Assembly: GCF_019669985.1 (NCBI RefSeq)
Contig: NZ_AP019782.1
Span: 2,102,001 to 2,166,000, forward strand
Length of the DNA: 64,000 nucleotides
Direction: 5' to 3'
Source: Methylogaea oryzae
Lineage (GTDB): Bacteria; Pseudomonadota; Gammaproteobacteria; Methylococcales; Methylococcaceae
Shown here: in pieces, positions 26,495 through 36,049 of the stretch
Layout of the letters: each line of letters opens with the position of its first letter
Position numbering within the stretch: the stretch's first letter is position 1
Position numbers and translations under genes: made by a program
Notes under the pieces: model-generated
Database searches by the model: none
Told to the model about the DNA's origin: nothing
What the model saw: only the letters and a program-made list of their open reading frames with translations

Positions 26495-28315
26495 CTACGC
26501 CGCTTGCTGGTTCTTCAGCGCATCGACGATTTCCATGCGTTCACGTTCGTTGGCGGCAAGGTCTTCCGCAGTGTCTTCCAGCAGTTTTTCTCCTAATTCA
26601 ATCGCCAAATTTCTGGCATCTTCGATCTTGAGGTTCTGTTTGAAGTCGCGGTGGACCTTTCCCATAATGGCGTTGGCTTCCGCGGCATACTCGTTGCTGA
26701 CGATTTCGATGGCTTTCCATCCTGCGTAATACCTAACGACCTGGGTTTTGAAATCCATGTCGCCGGTAAAGTAGGAGAGCCGTTCCTCTTTGTTCAGAGC
26801 GGCGAAACCCTTGATCACTTGCCGCAGGTCGTCCCGCGCCAAGTCTTTGCAGGCGGCCGCCATATTCGCCCAGAATTGGCTGGCAAGCCGCAATACCACC
26901 GAGACTTGTTTTAAGGCGCCTATGGCCTGGAACAGGCTGGAGCATGTCAATTCCACGGTCTGTGTTTCGCCGCGCAGGCCCTTCATCCGTTCGGCATATT
27001 CGGCGATGCTGGACAATGCTTCGCGCTCGAGATCCTGTTTTTCCATCAGCATCTTCAGGTATTCCGTTTTTTCACGGCCATACTGTGTCGCGACCTGTGT
27101 ATAGCTGCTTTCCATTTTCTCCAGCGCCTCCCCCGCCTTGGTCAGCGTTTCCTTGGCCTTTTCCAGGGCAGCCTGCGCAATCTTGAGCCTTTCGGCGGTA
27201 GCCTTGGCGGCGTCGGCTGCCTTTTTGGCGGCTGCTTTCGCCTTTTCGGCTTTTTCATGGGCATGTTTCGCCGCCGTCGCGGCGAGTTCGGCTTCCACCA
27301 CTAATTTGGCTTTTTTGTCGGCATCTTTTTCGGCCTCGGCTTTCTTTTTGGCTTCTTCGGCTAGCGCGTCCTTTTCCGCAGCCACGTTTTCCGCTGTGGC
27401 TTGTTTGGCCTTTTCTTCCGCGGCAAGTTTTTCGTTTTCCCCGTTTTCCGACTCCACCGTATTTAACGCTTCGGTTTTAACCTCAACGTCCTTTTCCACG
27501 CCAGCCTTGGAAGGAGGCGGCGGCATTTGCGGCGGCATCAGCATGCTTTTTGCCATGCCTATCGCCGCTCCGCCGGAGTACATCGCGGTAAATGCGCCGA
27601 TTCCCTCGCCGACAGGCTTTAACACCGCGCCAGCCAGCGTCAAGGCAAAAGCGCGATTTTCAGCGATTTCCGACTTCCATTTGGCTTCTTGATAGAGATT
27701 ATCCAGCTTCGATTTCTGCTCGGCGAGTCCTTCGGCGACTTTCTTCGCTTTGGCCGTTTTTGCTTGAATATCGCTGGTTTCCTTATCCAATGCCAGTTTC
27801 TTTTCCTGTTGTTGCCCCTGCACGATCTGCGTTTTCGACAAGACGTCAACGGTGTCGTTACCCAGCACATCGAATTCGTCGGACAAGGCGTAGGATTTGT
27901 CGGCCAATTCCTTCGCTACCACGCCGCATTGCTCAAGAAAGTTAATGGCGGTTTGTTCTTCGCCCTTCAATAAGAAAGTAAAGACCAGTTTCAGTTTTTG
28001 TTGAATCTGTGCGCTTTGCCGCTCGATGTTGCCCAGCTCGACGTCGCATTTTCCGCAAAGTTTGCCGAAGCGATCGTGTAATTTAGTCATGGCACCGGTC
28101 AGTTCGCCAAAGCCGGCAACGCCATTGTAGGCCAGATACAGTAGATCGCTGGTGCGGGATAATCCGATAATCAGCTTGGTTAGATTGATGTTCCTTAATA
28201 CCCGATTACGCTCGGCAAGCACCAGCTTGGATTTTTTGTCTGGAATTACGATCATCGAATAGCTTTCGCCGTCGATAGTCACCGACACGTCGGATAGGTT
28301 GGTAATTTCGGCCAT
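26495..28315 (-). CDS. Large alpha-helical protein with hydrophobic hairpin, unknown function
   Basis: A 606-residue protein that I cannot name. No signal peptide. Residues 1-220 are mixed helical with Cys pairs (KLCGKCDVE). Residues 222-260 form a hydrophobic Gly/Ala segment (FALTLAGAVLKPVGEGIGAF, then SGGAAIGMAKSMLM) followed by PPQMPPPP. Residues 280-430 are an Ala/Lys/Glu-rich heptad coiled coil, and 435-606 another helical domain. Two long helices around an internal hydrophobic insert are the plan of ClyA/HBL/XaxA-like alpha-pore-forming proteins; a structural or scaffold role is equally possible. Good ribosome site (AAGGAGC) before the ATG. It lies between a small exported Cys-rich gene and the 345-residue helical gene, all on the minus strand. 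Confidence 0.75.
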   Translation of the reverse strand: MAEITNLSDVSVTIDGESYSMIVIPDKKSKLVLAERNRVLRNINLTKLIIGLSRTSDLLYLAYNGVAGFGELTGAMTKLHDRFGKLCGKCDVELGNIERQSAQIQQKLKLVFTFLLKGEEQTAINFLEQCGVVAKELADKSYALSDEFDVLGNDTVDVLSKTQIVQGQQQEKKLALDKETSDIQAKTAKAKKVAEGLAEQKSKLDNLYQEAKWKSEIAENRAFALTLAGAVLKPVGEGIGAFTAMYSGGAAIGMAKSMLMPPQMPPPPSKAGVEKDVEVKTEALNTVESENGENEKLAAEEKAKQATAENVAAEKDALAEEAKKKAEAEKDADKKAKLVVEAELAATAAKHAHEKAEKAKAAAKKAADAAKATAERLKIAQAALEKAKETLTKAGEALEKMESSYTQVATQYGREKTEYLKMLMEKQDLEREALSSIAEYAERMKGLRGETQTVELTCSSLFQAIGALKQVSVVLRLASQFWANMAAACKDLARDDLRQVIKGFAALNKEERLSYFTGDMDFKTQVVRYYAGWKAIEIVSNEYAAEANAIMGKVHRDFKQNLKIEDARNLAIELGEKLLEDTAEDLAANERERMEIVDALKNQQAA

Positions 28316-28461
28316 GAGATGTGCTCCTTGAGTTCCCTGTTTTGTACGATTAGGCGCACAGATAGAGGCCTCTATATTGTGCGTCCATTGGCCTTCGTCA
28401 GCGGTTCGGTCCGGTCTTTGTAAAAGTCACCGTAGTCACCGCTGTTTCATAAGCCGTTTCG

Positions 28462-28812
28462 CTATCTGCACGTAGTGCAGATTCCGCCATTTCTTTTAAC
28501 GTCCAAGAAGACGTGGCATGTTTTGGCGTTTTGATTATCTACAACAGTAATGTGGCTTTGTATATTCGAACCGTTGGGACACGAGTCTCCGCCGCCATGA
28601 ACGATTTGTGATATTACACACTGATTGTTTTGGTAGGCAGTTCTCAAATTAGCATTCTCCGTATTTCCGATTTGGGCGTTTAACTGCATTAGGGCAGTTG
28701 CGTTAAGGTTCGATCCGGTTCCGTCGGTACAGTTGCCTGAAGCATTCATAGATGCGAATTCGAGTACAACAACCGCAACCGCTACGCATGTCCTGGTAAG
28801 TTTGCTTCTCAT
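28462..28812 (-). CDS. Small exported Cys-containing protein, unknown
   Basis: A 116-residue hypothetical protein with an N-terminal signal (RTCVAVAVVVLEFASMNASG) and a mature part that is polar, Asn/Gln-rich and contains six Cys (NCTDGTG, NNQC, GDSCPNG, AKTCHVF, GGICTTCR), enough for three disulfides in the periplasm or outside the cell. No family recognised. It is upstream of the two helical genes on the same strand with a 146-base gap, so it may belong to the same accessory unit. A/T-rich codon use matches those genes rather than the genome average. Confidence 0.6.
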   Translation of the reverse strand: MRSKLTRTCVAVAVVVLEFASMNASGNCTDGTGSNLNATALMQLNAQIGNTENANLRTAYQNNQCVISQIVHGGGDSCPNGSNIQSHITVVDNQNAKTCHVFLDVKRNGGICTTCR

Positions 28813-29008
28813 GACTCCTACTCTCCATGGCTAGTAACTTTATTGGGATTGGTCCCGCATACCGGTGGCCAATCGCTTGGTGCGTCGCTTAACGCGTGAC
28901 TAGATTATTGGCGCAGCACACGGTAAAAACTCACCCACACGGGTGAGGTTTTTGTTACGGAAAGCCGGTTTCAGGCGAGCGAAGGACCATAGAGAAACCG
29001 CGTAGGAC

Positions 29009-30085
29009 ATGCGAACCTCTAATGTTTTGGCTACCCTGGCCCAGCTCGCCGGTAGGCAGTTCGCTGGGCCTGCGGCGCTGCCGGCCGCCGTGGGCGCCCT
29101 GCGGGACGCGATAGGCTTTGATTTGGCACTGTTCATTTCCACCGACTCGCACGCGGAGGCGACCGACTGCCAGATCGTCATAGGGCCCGACATACGGCCG
29201 GTATTGCACCGATACTTTTCCGAATACGCCAACACCCAGGAGACGGCTTACATTGCGTCGTTCCGCGAGGTGTTGCTGTCCACCGCGCCGTACGACAGTT
29301 CGGACCTCTACGGCGGGCGCTATCAGGATTCGCCGCTGTATCACGAGGTTGGCCGGCAGGCGGGCTGCTACCACTATCTGCGCTGGCCCATACGGGATGC
29401 GGGTAAGCCGGTGGGATGCTTATTCCTGGCTCGGCCGCCGCACGGCCGGCCGTTTTCCGACAAGGACAAAACCTTTATCCGCCGCGCCACCCCGCCGCTG
29501 ACTCACGCCCTGTTGCGCCGCGACTGGGGGAACGGTGAAGTGGATTCGCTGGTGGATAGCGGTGAAGAAGGCTATGTGATTTGCGACAACAAGGGAGCTA
29601 TCCAGCACTTGTCCGGCCGTGCCAGGACCTTGCTGCACCTGGCTTCGGGGATGCCGGCCAGTGTCGCGCGACTTAAGGATCATACGCTGACCTGGGCCCG
29701 GCCATTGCTGCACCAGGTCGCCGTTAGGCTTGCCGATCCGCCTAGCGCGTCACCACCGGTCTGCACGGTACGGAACGCATCAGGCACGTACCTCTTGCGC
29801 GCTTACCGCTTGAGTGGCGTCCACCCTGGAGTACCGGAGCAAGTTATGGTTCAGATCAGCCGGCATATACCGCTGGCCTTGAAGATGTTGGCCACGCCGA
29901 AAATGCGCACGCTGCCGGGCCGCGACCAGGAAATCGCCATCTTGCTGGCGGCGGGGCATACCAGCAGGGAAATCGCCGATCGGTTGAAGATAACCCCCAA
30001 TAGCGTGGCCTATCATGTGCGCTCCCTTTTCAACCGCCTCGATATTGGCCGCCGGGAAGATCTGCTTGCCGCTTTGCTAGGGTGA
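29009..30085 (+). CDS. LuxR-type transcriptional regulator
   Basis: A 358-residue regulator with a C-terminal LuxR/FixJ helix-turn-helix (LPGRDQEIAILLAAGHTSREIADRLKITPNSVAYHVRSLFNRL, residues about 302-345). The N-terminal part (residues 1-170) looks like a GAF-type sensory fold rather than an acyl-homoserine-lactone pocket; a middle segment (about 190-290) may be PAS-like (GYVICDNKGAIQHLSGRARTLL). It reads divergently from the accessory helical genes and is the natural candidate for their regulator (inference from position). The ribosome site is poor and the start is uncertain. Confidence 0.85.
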   Translation: MRTSNVLATLAQLAGRQFAGPAALPAAVGALRDAIGFDLALFISTDSHAEATDCQIVIGPDIRPVLHRYFSEYANTQETAYIASFREVLLSTAPYDSSDLYGGRYQDSPLYHEVGRQAGCYHYLRWPIRDAGKPVGCLFLARPPHGRPFSDKDKTFIRRATPPLTHALLRRDWGNGEVDSLVDSGEEGYVICDNKGAIQHLSGRARTLLHLASGMPASVARLKDHTLTWARPLLHQVAVRLADPPSASPPVCTVRNASGTYLLRAYRLSGVHPGVPEQVMVQISRHIPLALKMLATPKMRTLPGRDQEIAILLAAGHTSREIADRLKITPNSVAYHVRSLFNRLDIGRREDLLAALLG

Positions 30086-30221
30086 CTCTGGAGCTACCGC
30101 TTAAGATGTAGGCCGCTGTGAGAACGATGGCAGGAGATTCGACACCGGCAACGGGGAGAAAGGTTAACTTAACGGTGCTGGGTGAAATCCCCCCCCCGCA
30201 CTCAACGTGTTGCGACTGAAA

Positions 30222-31250
30222 TCAAAACAAAATCCGCTGCCCCTGCTTGGGGACGGCAAACTCCACGCCCAGATTGTTGAGCGCTTTCAGTTGGGTGGCG
30301 ATCTCCTCCTCCACGACGAGGCCGTTGCGCAGTTTCGGCTTGATGTGGGTGGCGAAAACTTTCAAACCGCGCAACGCCTCCGTCGGCTGTTCTCCATTGA
30401 CCTGATCCGCCAAATTTCGCAGTTCCTTCATCAGCCACGACGGCGACAAATGGCCATACAGCTGCGCCGCGTCACGCGGATCGGCGTAGGACACCTCCAT
30501 AAACACGCCGAGCAATCGTCCCTCCCGCACCAGCGGCGCAACCTCGCGCCACAAACGCGCCAGCTTGTCGCAGTGTTCCACCGCATCGGGGCCGGTATCG
30601 CCCAAGTACAAGACATAACGGCCCTGGGCCTCCAACAGAAACGCCGCAGAGCCGGATTCGGCATGGCACAGCTCGAAGGGGGTAACCTGCAAGCCGGTGC
30701 CGGCTATGGGCCGAGGCTCGCCGGGTTGCAGGCGCACATAGCGATATTTCTTCAACAGCAACCCCGCCCCCTCATCGGCGAAATTGGGCCACACCTGCCA
30801 ATTGAACAAGTGATCGCGCAATACGTCGATAGTAGCCGGCAGAGCCAAAATATCCTTGGCGCCGTCGTCCGGCGCACCGATCGCCATGCCGGCGACGTGG
30901 TCCAAGTGGCCGTGGGAAATCAGATAAGCCTTAACATGGCGCCGCAACACCACGGCTTCCGGCGGCAATTCCGCATCGGCGGGGAAATGCGCCAAACTGC
31001 CGGCCTCCCGAGCGCGCCGCAAGCCGGCGGTCAAGGTTCCCGCATCCAGCGCCACATAAGCCGAATCGCCCGCCGGCGCCAGCAAATAGGCGGAAAGGTT
31101 CGACTCGTCCATGCCGCCGCCCGAGCCCAGCACGATCACGTCGAATACCGGCGTGTCGGCGGCGACCGCGCCCCTGCCAGCCACGCCTAGCGCCAGCAGT
31201 ATCGATATCCAAACGGCCAATGTCGTTTTGCTATGTCCAACAATGCCCAT
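30222..31250 (-). CDS. Exported class II 3',5'-cyclic nucleotide phosphodiesterase (CpdP-like)
   Basis: A 342-residue metallo-beta-lactamase-fold enzyme of the class II cyclic-nucleotide phosphodiesterase family (yeast PDE1, Vibrio CpdP), which hydrolyses cAMP. A signal peptide (TLAVWISILLALGVAGRGAVAA) indicates periplasmic location, as for Vibrio CpdP. The N-terminal VIVLGSGGGMDESNLSAYLL, the zinc motif SHGHLDHVAGMAIGAPDD, the later LYLGDTGPDA and ATHIKP fit the family. It stands alone between the LuxR gene and the DUF455 gene. Confidence 0.88.
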   Translation of the reverse strand: MGIVGHSKTTLAVWISILLALGVAGRGAVAADTPVFDVIVLGSGGGMDESNLSAYLLAPAGDSAYVALDAGTLTAGLRRAREAGSLAHFPADAELPPEAVVLRRHVKAYLISHGHLDHVAGMAIGAPDDGAKDILALPATIDVLRDHLFNWQVWPNFADEGAGLLLKKYRYVRLQPGEPRPIAGTGLQVTPFELCHAESGSAAFLLEAQGRYVLYLGDTGPDAVEHCDKLARLWREVAPLVREGRLLGVFMEVSYADPRDAAQLYGHLSPSWLMKELRNLADQVNGEQPTEALRGLKVFATHIKPKLRNGLVVEEEIATQLKALNNLGVEFAVPKQGQRILF

Positions 31251-31386
31251 CGCCTGCCCTCACGGTTATCACGGTCGACGCCATTCCTACCCTACCGGCC
31301 CGGCCGCTGCATTGCCGGGTTCGGGGCATTCGCAGCAACGAAGCCGGCTACGGACCTCAACGAAATTCAGGGAGATGTTTCGCCAG

Positions 31387-32196
31387 TTAGCCCTGTTGGT
31401 CCAATACGCTCAGCTCCCGCTCGCTGAAACCGGCCGCCAGACGGGCCTCCCGGTTAAAAGGGCCGCGCAGTCCGCCTTTGAGGTGGCGGCGCAGCAGGCC
31501 GAAATAGGCGTCTTCCGGCTCGACGCCGCGCCGTCGGCATTCCCAATGGAACCAGCGGCTACCCAGGGTAACGTGGCCCACTTCGTCGCGTAGGATGATT
31601 TTCAGATGGTCGGCGCTGGCTTGGTCGCCGACGCGTTCCAGCTTTTCGATCATGGCCGGCGTCACGTCCAGTCCGCGCGCTTCCATGCAGCGCGGCACCA
31701 GGGCCAGCCGCGCCAATACGTCGTCCTGCGTGTCGGTCGCCACCTGCCAGAGGCCGCCATGGGCGGGAAGATCGCCGTAGTCGGCGCCCAATTCGCGCAA
31801 GCGTTGCCGCAGCATGTCGAAATGCCGGCCCTCCTCTTCCGCCACCCCCAGCCAGTCGATGCGGAATTGATCCGGCATGTCGCGGAAGCGGTAAAGAATG
31901 TCCCAAGCCAGCTGAATGGCGGTGAACTCGATATGGGCCAGGGCGTGCAGCAAGGCGACCCGCCCTTCCAACGTGGTGAGCTTGCGTTGCGGCACTTGGC
32001 GGGGATCGACGCGTAGCGGGCGTTCGGGAAAAGCCGCGTCGGCGATGGGACGGACAACGCCGTGGGACGTCAAATCCAAACGGCCATTTTCTTGGTCTGA
32101 CCAAGCGACGCGGGTGGCCGCCAACTTGTCTTCTACCGCCGGCTGGAACAGGCACCGTTCCGCCAGCGCGTGAATGTTTGACACGAAACGGCTCAA
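31387..32196 (-). CDS. DUF455 ferritin-like protein
   Basis: A 269-residue ferritin-like protein of the DUF455 family, distantly related to MiaE-type diiron enzymes. The expected Glu/His ligands lie on four helices: LLHALAHIEFTAIQLAWDI, GVAEEEGRHFDMLRQRL, CMEARGLDVTP, and ILRDEVGHVTLGSRWFHWECR. An oxidase or hydroxylase role is likely for the fold but the substrate is unknown. The frame starts with TTG at 32196 overlapping the DUF2726 stop; GTG four codons later is an alternative. It is the third gene of the acnB-DUF2726-DUF455 run. Confidence 0.88.
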   Translation of the reverse strand: MSRFVSNIHALAERCLFQPAVEDKLAATRVAWSDQENGRLDLTSHGVVRPIADAAFPERPLRVDPRQVPQRKLTTLEGRVALLHALAHIEFTAIQLAWDILYRFRDMPDQFRIDWLGVAEEEGRHFDMLRQRLRELGADYGDLPAHGGLWQVATDTQDDVLARLALVPRCMEARGLDVTPAMIEKLERVGDQASADHLKIILRDEVGHVTLGSRWFHWECRRRGVEPEDAYFGLLRRHLKGGLRGPFNREARLAAGFSERELSVLDQQG

Positions 32197-32768
32197 TGGG
32201 TGGCGCGCAGCGGAGCCTCGTTAGAAGAGCGCGCAGGGGCGGTATGGGGGGCCAGCAGTTGACGGCGGATTTCCACCGTGTCGGGCAGGTTCCACGCTTG
32301 CCAGTGCAACACGCGGATGCTGGCTGCGGACAGCGCGCGATGCTTGCGGGCATCGTCGGCCTGGCGGTCGCCGCGGTCGCGGGTGTCGTTATCCAGGTCG
32401 ATCACGGCGATAACGGTCGCGTCCTTGCCGCATACGACGAAATCGGCGCTCAGGTGGTTGATGCGGTTGTACCACTCGTGGATGTTGTGCCCCTTGCGCA
32501 CCCCCAGCAACTGGGAAAGCTGCACTTGGGCCAGAATGATGTGTTCGGGCAACGCTTTGACCAGGCTGTGATACAGCGCCTGCTCCTCTTCGGTCAGCGG
32601 ACGCTTGGGGAAAAACGGCCAAGCCTGGCTTTCATCGCCCCGGCTATCGCGGGGCCACAGGCGCAAAGCCAGCAACAGCGCCACCATCGCGGCGGCCAGC
32701 GCACCGACGATATACGCCAGGATGCGATCCTCCATCAACCGATCCCAAAGCCCGCCCAGTTCCATCAT
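32193..32768 (-). CDS. DUF2726 membrane-anchored protein
   Basis: A 191-residue protein with one N-terminal membrane helix ([20 protein letters not shown], about 16-35) and a cytoplasmic DUF2726 domain: [51 protein letters not shown] and the [16 protein letters not shown] segment. DUF2726 is a restriction-endonuclease-like fold domain of unknown role. Its start codon overlaps the acnB stop (ATGA) and its stop overlaps the next start, so the three genes are tightly coupled. Start 32768 or 32765 (tandem ATG). Confidence 0.85.
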   Translation of the reverse strand: MMELGGLWDRLMEDRILAYIVGALAAAMVALLLALRLWPRDSRGDESQAWPFFPKRPLTEEEQALYHSLVKALPEHIILAQVQLSQLLGVRKGHNIHEWYNRINHLSADFVVCGKDATVIAVIDLDNDTRDRGDRQADDARKHRALSAASIRVLHWQAWNLPDTVEIRRQLLAPHTAPARSSNEAPLRATH

Positions 32769-35332
32769 GCCGTCTCCGCTTTCCGGCCGATGTAGGCCGG
32801 CAGCTGGTCGAAGTTGAGGTAGCGATAGGTGTCCGCCGCCATGGAATCGATGCGCTGGGCATATTCCATATATTCCTCCGTACGGGGAATACGGCCCAGG
32901 ATGGCGCATACCGCCGCCAGTTCCGCCGAAGCCAGGTAGACGTCGGCGCCCTGGCCCAGGCGGTTGGGGAAGTTGCGGGTAGAGGTGGAAACCACCTGGG
33001 TATTGTCCCCCACCCTGGCCTGGTTGCCCATGCACAACGAGCAGCCGGGCACCTCCAGGCGCACGCCGACTTTTTCGTAAATGGCGTAATACCCTTCTTC
33101 CTTTAACTGGTCCTGATCCATCTTGGTGGGCGGCGCCACCCATAGCCGGGTCGGCAACTGGCCCGCCTGGCCGTCCAGCAACTTGCCGGCGGCGCGGAAA
33201 TGGCCGATGTTGGTCATGCAGGAACCGATGAACACCTCGTCGATATGGGCGCCGGCCACTTGCGACAAGGGCTTCACGTCGTCCGGATCGTTGGGGCAAC
33301 AGAGCAACGGCTCTTTGATTTCATCCAGGTCGATTTCGATCACCTCGGCGTATTCCGCATCGGCATCGGCTTCCAGCAACTGCGGATCTGCCAGCCATGC
33401 CTCCATGGCTTTGATGCGCCGCTCGATTGTGCGCACATCGCCGTAGCCTTCCTTGATCATCCAGCGCAGCATGGCGATGTTGGAGTTGAGGTATTCGACG
33501 ATGGGCTCTTTGTTCAAACGAATGGTGCACGCCGCCGCCGAGCGTTCGGCGGAAGCGTCGGACAGTTCGAAAGCCTGCTCCACTTTCAAATCCGGCAACC
33601 CTTCGATTTCCAGGATGCGGCCGGAAAAGACGTTTTTCTTGCCCTTCTTTTCCACCGTCAGCAGGCCGCGCTGGATCGCCACGTAAGGAATGGCGTGCAC
33701 CAGGTCGCGCAGGGTAATGCCGGGCTGCATATTGCCCTTGAAGCGCACCAGCACCGACTCGGGCATGTCCAGGGGCATCACGCCGGTCGCCGCGGCGAAG
33801 GCCACCAGGCCGGAACCGCCGGGGAAGGAAATGCCGATGGGGAAGCGGGTGTGGGAATCGCCGCCGGTGCCGACGGTGTCCGGCAGCAACATGCGGTTGA
33901 GCCAGGAATGGATGACGCCGTCGCCCGGCCGCAAGCTGATGCCGCCGCGGTTCATGATGAACTCGGGCAGGGTGTGGTGGGTTTCGATGTCCACCGGTTT
34001 GGGATAAGCCGCCGTATGGCAGAAGGACTGCATCACCAAATCGGCCGAAAAGCCCAGGCAGGCCAGGTCTTTCAGTTCGTCCCGCGTCATGGGGCCGGTG
34101 GTGTCTTGCGACCCCACGGAAGCCATGCGCGGCTCGCAATAGGTGCCGGGGCGGATGCCCGCCACGCCGCAGGCGCGGCCGACCATTTTTTGCGCCAGGG
34201 TGTAACCCTTGCCGCTGTCCTGTTGCTCTCTGGGCCGCTTGAACACGGTGGAATGCGGCAGGCCCAACGCCTCGCGAGCGCGGTCGGTCAACCCGCGGCC
34301 GATGATGAGGTTGATGCGTCCGCCGGCCTGCACTTCGTCCAGGATGATCTCGGTTTTCAATGCGAAGCGGCACACATCTTCATTGCTGCCGTGGCGCCGC
34401 ACGACGCCTTCATAAGGATAAATGTCGATCACGTCGCCCATATTCAACTGGGTCACGTCGCACTCGATGGGCAGCGCGCCGGAATCTTCCATGGTGTTGA
34501 AGAAGATGGGCGCGATCTTGCCGCCGATGCATACGCCGCCCTGGCGCTTGTTGGGCACATGGGGAATGTCGTCGCCGGTGTACCACAGCACCGAGTTGGT
34601 GGCCGACTTGCGTGAGGAACCGGTCCCCACCACGTCGCCGACGTAGGCCACCGGAAAGCCTTTCTGCTTCAACTCGGCGATCTGCTTGGCGGCGTCGGTG
34701 ATGCCTTCGCGGGGATTCTTGAGCATGGCCAGCGCGTGCAACGGAATATCCGGCCGCGACCAGGCGTCCTGGGCGGGGGAAAGATCGTCGGTATTGGTTT
34801 CGCCGGTTACCTTGAATACCGTGACGGTGAGCTTTTCCGGAACCTGCGGCCGGCTCTGGAACCACTCCGCCTCGGCCCACGCCTGCAGCACCTGGCGGGC
34901 GTGGGCGTTGCCCGCTTCGGCCTTGGCCTGCACGTCGTGGAATGCGTCGAACACCAGCAGCGTGTGGGACAAGGCTTTGACCGCCACCGGCGCCAAGGCC
35001 TCGTCGTCCAGCAGGTCGATGAGCGGCGCGACGTTGTACCCGCCCAACATGGTGCCCAACAGCTCGGTGGCGCGTACCCGGTCGATCAGCGGGGAAGTCG
35101 TCTCGCCCTTCGCCAGCGCGGCCAGAAACCCCGCCTTCACGTAGGCCGCCTCGTCCACGCCCGGCGGCACCCGGTTTTCCAGGAGGTCCACCAGGGTTGC
35201 GGCTTCCGCTGCGGGAGGATTTTTCAGCTGCGCCACGACAGCGGCGGTTTGCTCCGCATTAAGCGGCTTGGGCGGCACGCCCTGGGCGCTACGTTCGGCA
35301 AGATGTTTTCGGTATTCGTCGAGCATCGGCAT
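32765..35332 (-). CDS. acnB: Aconitate hydratase B (bifunctional aconitase/2-methylisocitrate dehydratase)
   Basis: TCA-cycle aconitase of the AcnB type, about 855 residues, converting citrate and isocitrate through cis-aconitate with a [4Fe-4S] cluster. The N-terminus ([20 protein letters not shown]) and the HEAT-like domain match AcnB rather than AcnA. Cluster ligands are visible in [10 protein letters not shown] and in GCSLCMGNQ. The [24 protein letters not shown] block and [14 protein letters not shown] are conserved. I chose ATG 35332; the frame reaches a GTG at 35356. It heads a coupled operon with DUF2726 and DUF455 genes. Confidence 0.97.
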   Translation of the reverse strand: MPMLDEYRKHLAERSAQGVPPKPLNAEQTAAVVAQLKNPPAAEAATLVDLLENRVPPGVDEAAYVKAGFLAALAKGETTSPLIDRVRATELLGTMLGGYNVAPLIDLLDDEALAPVAVKALSHTLLVFDAFHDVQAKAEAGNAHARQVLQAWAEAEWFQSRPQVPEKLTVTVFKVTGETNTDDLSPAQDAWSRPDIPLHALAMLKNPREGITDAAKQIAELKQKGFPVAYVGDVVGTGSSRKSATNSVLWYTGDDIPHVPNKRQGGVCIGGKIAPIFFNTMEDSGALPIECDVTQLNMGDVIDIYPYEGVVRRHGSNEDVCRFALKTEIILDEVQAGGRINLIIGRGLTDRAREALGLPHSTVFKRPREQQDSGKGYTLAQKMVGRACGVAGIRPGTYCEPRMASVGSQDTTGPMTRDELKDLACLGFSADLVMQSFCHTAAYPKPVDIETHHTLPEFIMNRGGISLRPGDGVIHSWLNRMLLPDTVGTGGDSHTRFPIGISFPGGSGLVAFAAATGVMPLDMPESVLVRFKGNMQPGITLRDLVHAIPYVAIQRGLLTVEKKGKKNVFSGRILEIEGLPDLKVEQAFELSDASAERSAAACTIRLNKEPIVEYLNSNIAMLRWMIKEGYGDVRTIERRIKAMEAWLADPQLLEADADAEYAEVIEIDLDEIKEPLLCCPNDPDDVKPLSQVAGAHIDEVFIGSCMTNIGHFRAAGKLLDGQAGQLPTRLWVAPPTKMDQDQLKEEGYYAIYEKVGVRLEVPGCSLCMGNQARVGDNTQVVSTSTRNFPNRLGQGADVYLASAELAAVCAILGRIPRTEEYMEYAQRIDSMAADTYRYLNFDQLPAYIGRKAETA

Positions 35333-35645
35333 ATTCGGCTGCTGGAAACGGCGCACCGGAAGAAGCGCGCCAAGAAATCAAGCGCTAATCTTACCACAGG
35401 CGCCCCGTCCAGACCGTCATCGACAACCATGGCGTTCCGTATAAAACGGGATGTTCGGCGGCGATGCGCTCCATAGAAGAACCTTATGCGGCCTTCGTGC
35501 GACCCATACAGAATTTCTTATGCAAAAGATCGGTATTTCAGGCATTTGCAATTGCCAAATGAATCACAGAGAATCACCGCTGAACTGTTGATTGGAGCCG
35601 GTTGCGACCGGCTCGCTATGTCCACGCCAGCCCCAAGGAACTCGC
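35333..35645. other. Divergent intergenic region between acnB and the chemosensory cluster
   Basis: About 310 bases without a gene. The A/T-richest part (35500-35570) contains an inverted repeat CATTTG-N7-CAAATG at 35543-35561 with an inner CAATTG, a plausible operator for the STAS/chemosensory genes. I found no FliA (sigma-28) promoter. Confidence 0.5.
35543..35561. promoter_or_regulatory. Inverted repeat upstream of the STAS gene
   Basis: CATTTG (35543-35548) and CAAATG (35556-35561) flank CAATTGC. It sits about 85 bases before the STAS start in the acnB/STAS divergent region. Regulator unknown; a chance palindrome in A/T-rich DNA cannot be excluded. Confidence 0.35.
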
Positions 35646-35951
35646 ATGCAAATACGTACCGACATTTACGAAAAAAAGGCGACGCTGACCTTGAACGGCC
35701 GCTTCGATTTCACGCTGCACAAGGACTTTCGCGATACCTACGAGCAAGCCTTGAGCAACAGCGAAGTGAAGGCGATCGAAATCAACCTGCGCGATGTCGA
35801 CTATCTGGACAGTTCGGCCCTGGGCATGCTGCTGCTGCTCAAGGACAGGGCCGCCCAGGCGGGCGCAAGCGTCTCGCTCAACAACTGCCGCGAAACCGTG
35901 CGGCAAATATTGGAAATCGCCAACTTCCACAAGCTATTTACCATCAGCTAA
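35646..35951 (+). CDS. STAS-domain anti-sigma factor antagonist (HsbA-like)
   Basis: A 101-residue STAS protein (MQIRTDIYEKKATLTLNGRFDF). The phosphorylatable serine is in DYLDSSALGMLLLLKD (Ser56/Ser57). A ribosome site AAGGAA precedes ATG 35646; an in-frame extension to 35592 lacks one. In Pseudomonas, HsbA is the partner of the REC-PP2C-kinase protein HsbR and connects to FlgM and c-di-GMP signalling. A protein with the same domain set as HsbR lies at the far end of this chemosensory cluster, so the two probably form a partner switch (inference). Confidence 0.9.
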   Translation: MQIRTDIYEKKATLTLNGRFDFTLHKDFRDTYEQALSNSEVKAIEINLRDVDYLDSSALGMLLLLKDRAAQAGASVSLNNCRETVRQILEIANFHKLFTIS

Positions 35952-36049
35952 CGGGACACACCGCGCGCCACCGGGCCAGACCCCGCTCGAGCCAGCTAAC
36001 CCCAGTGCTAAAAAAACAATGAAATCGGCCACGAAGGATCGCTGAAACC

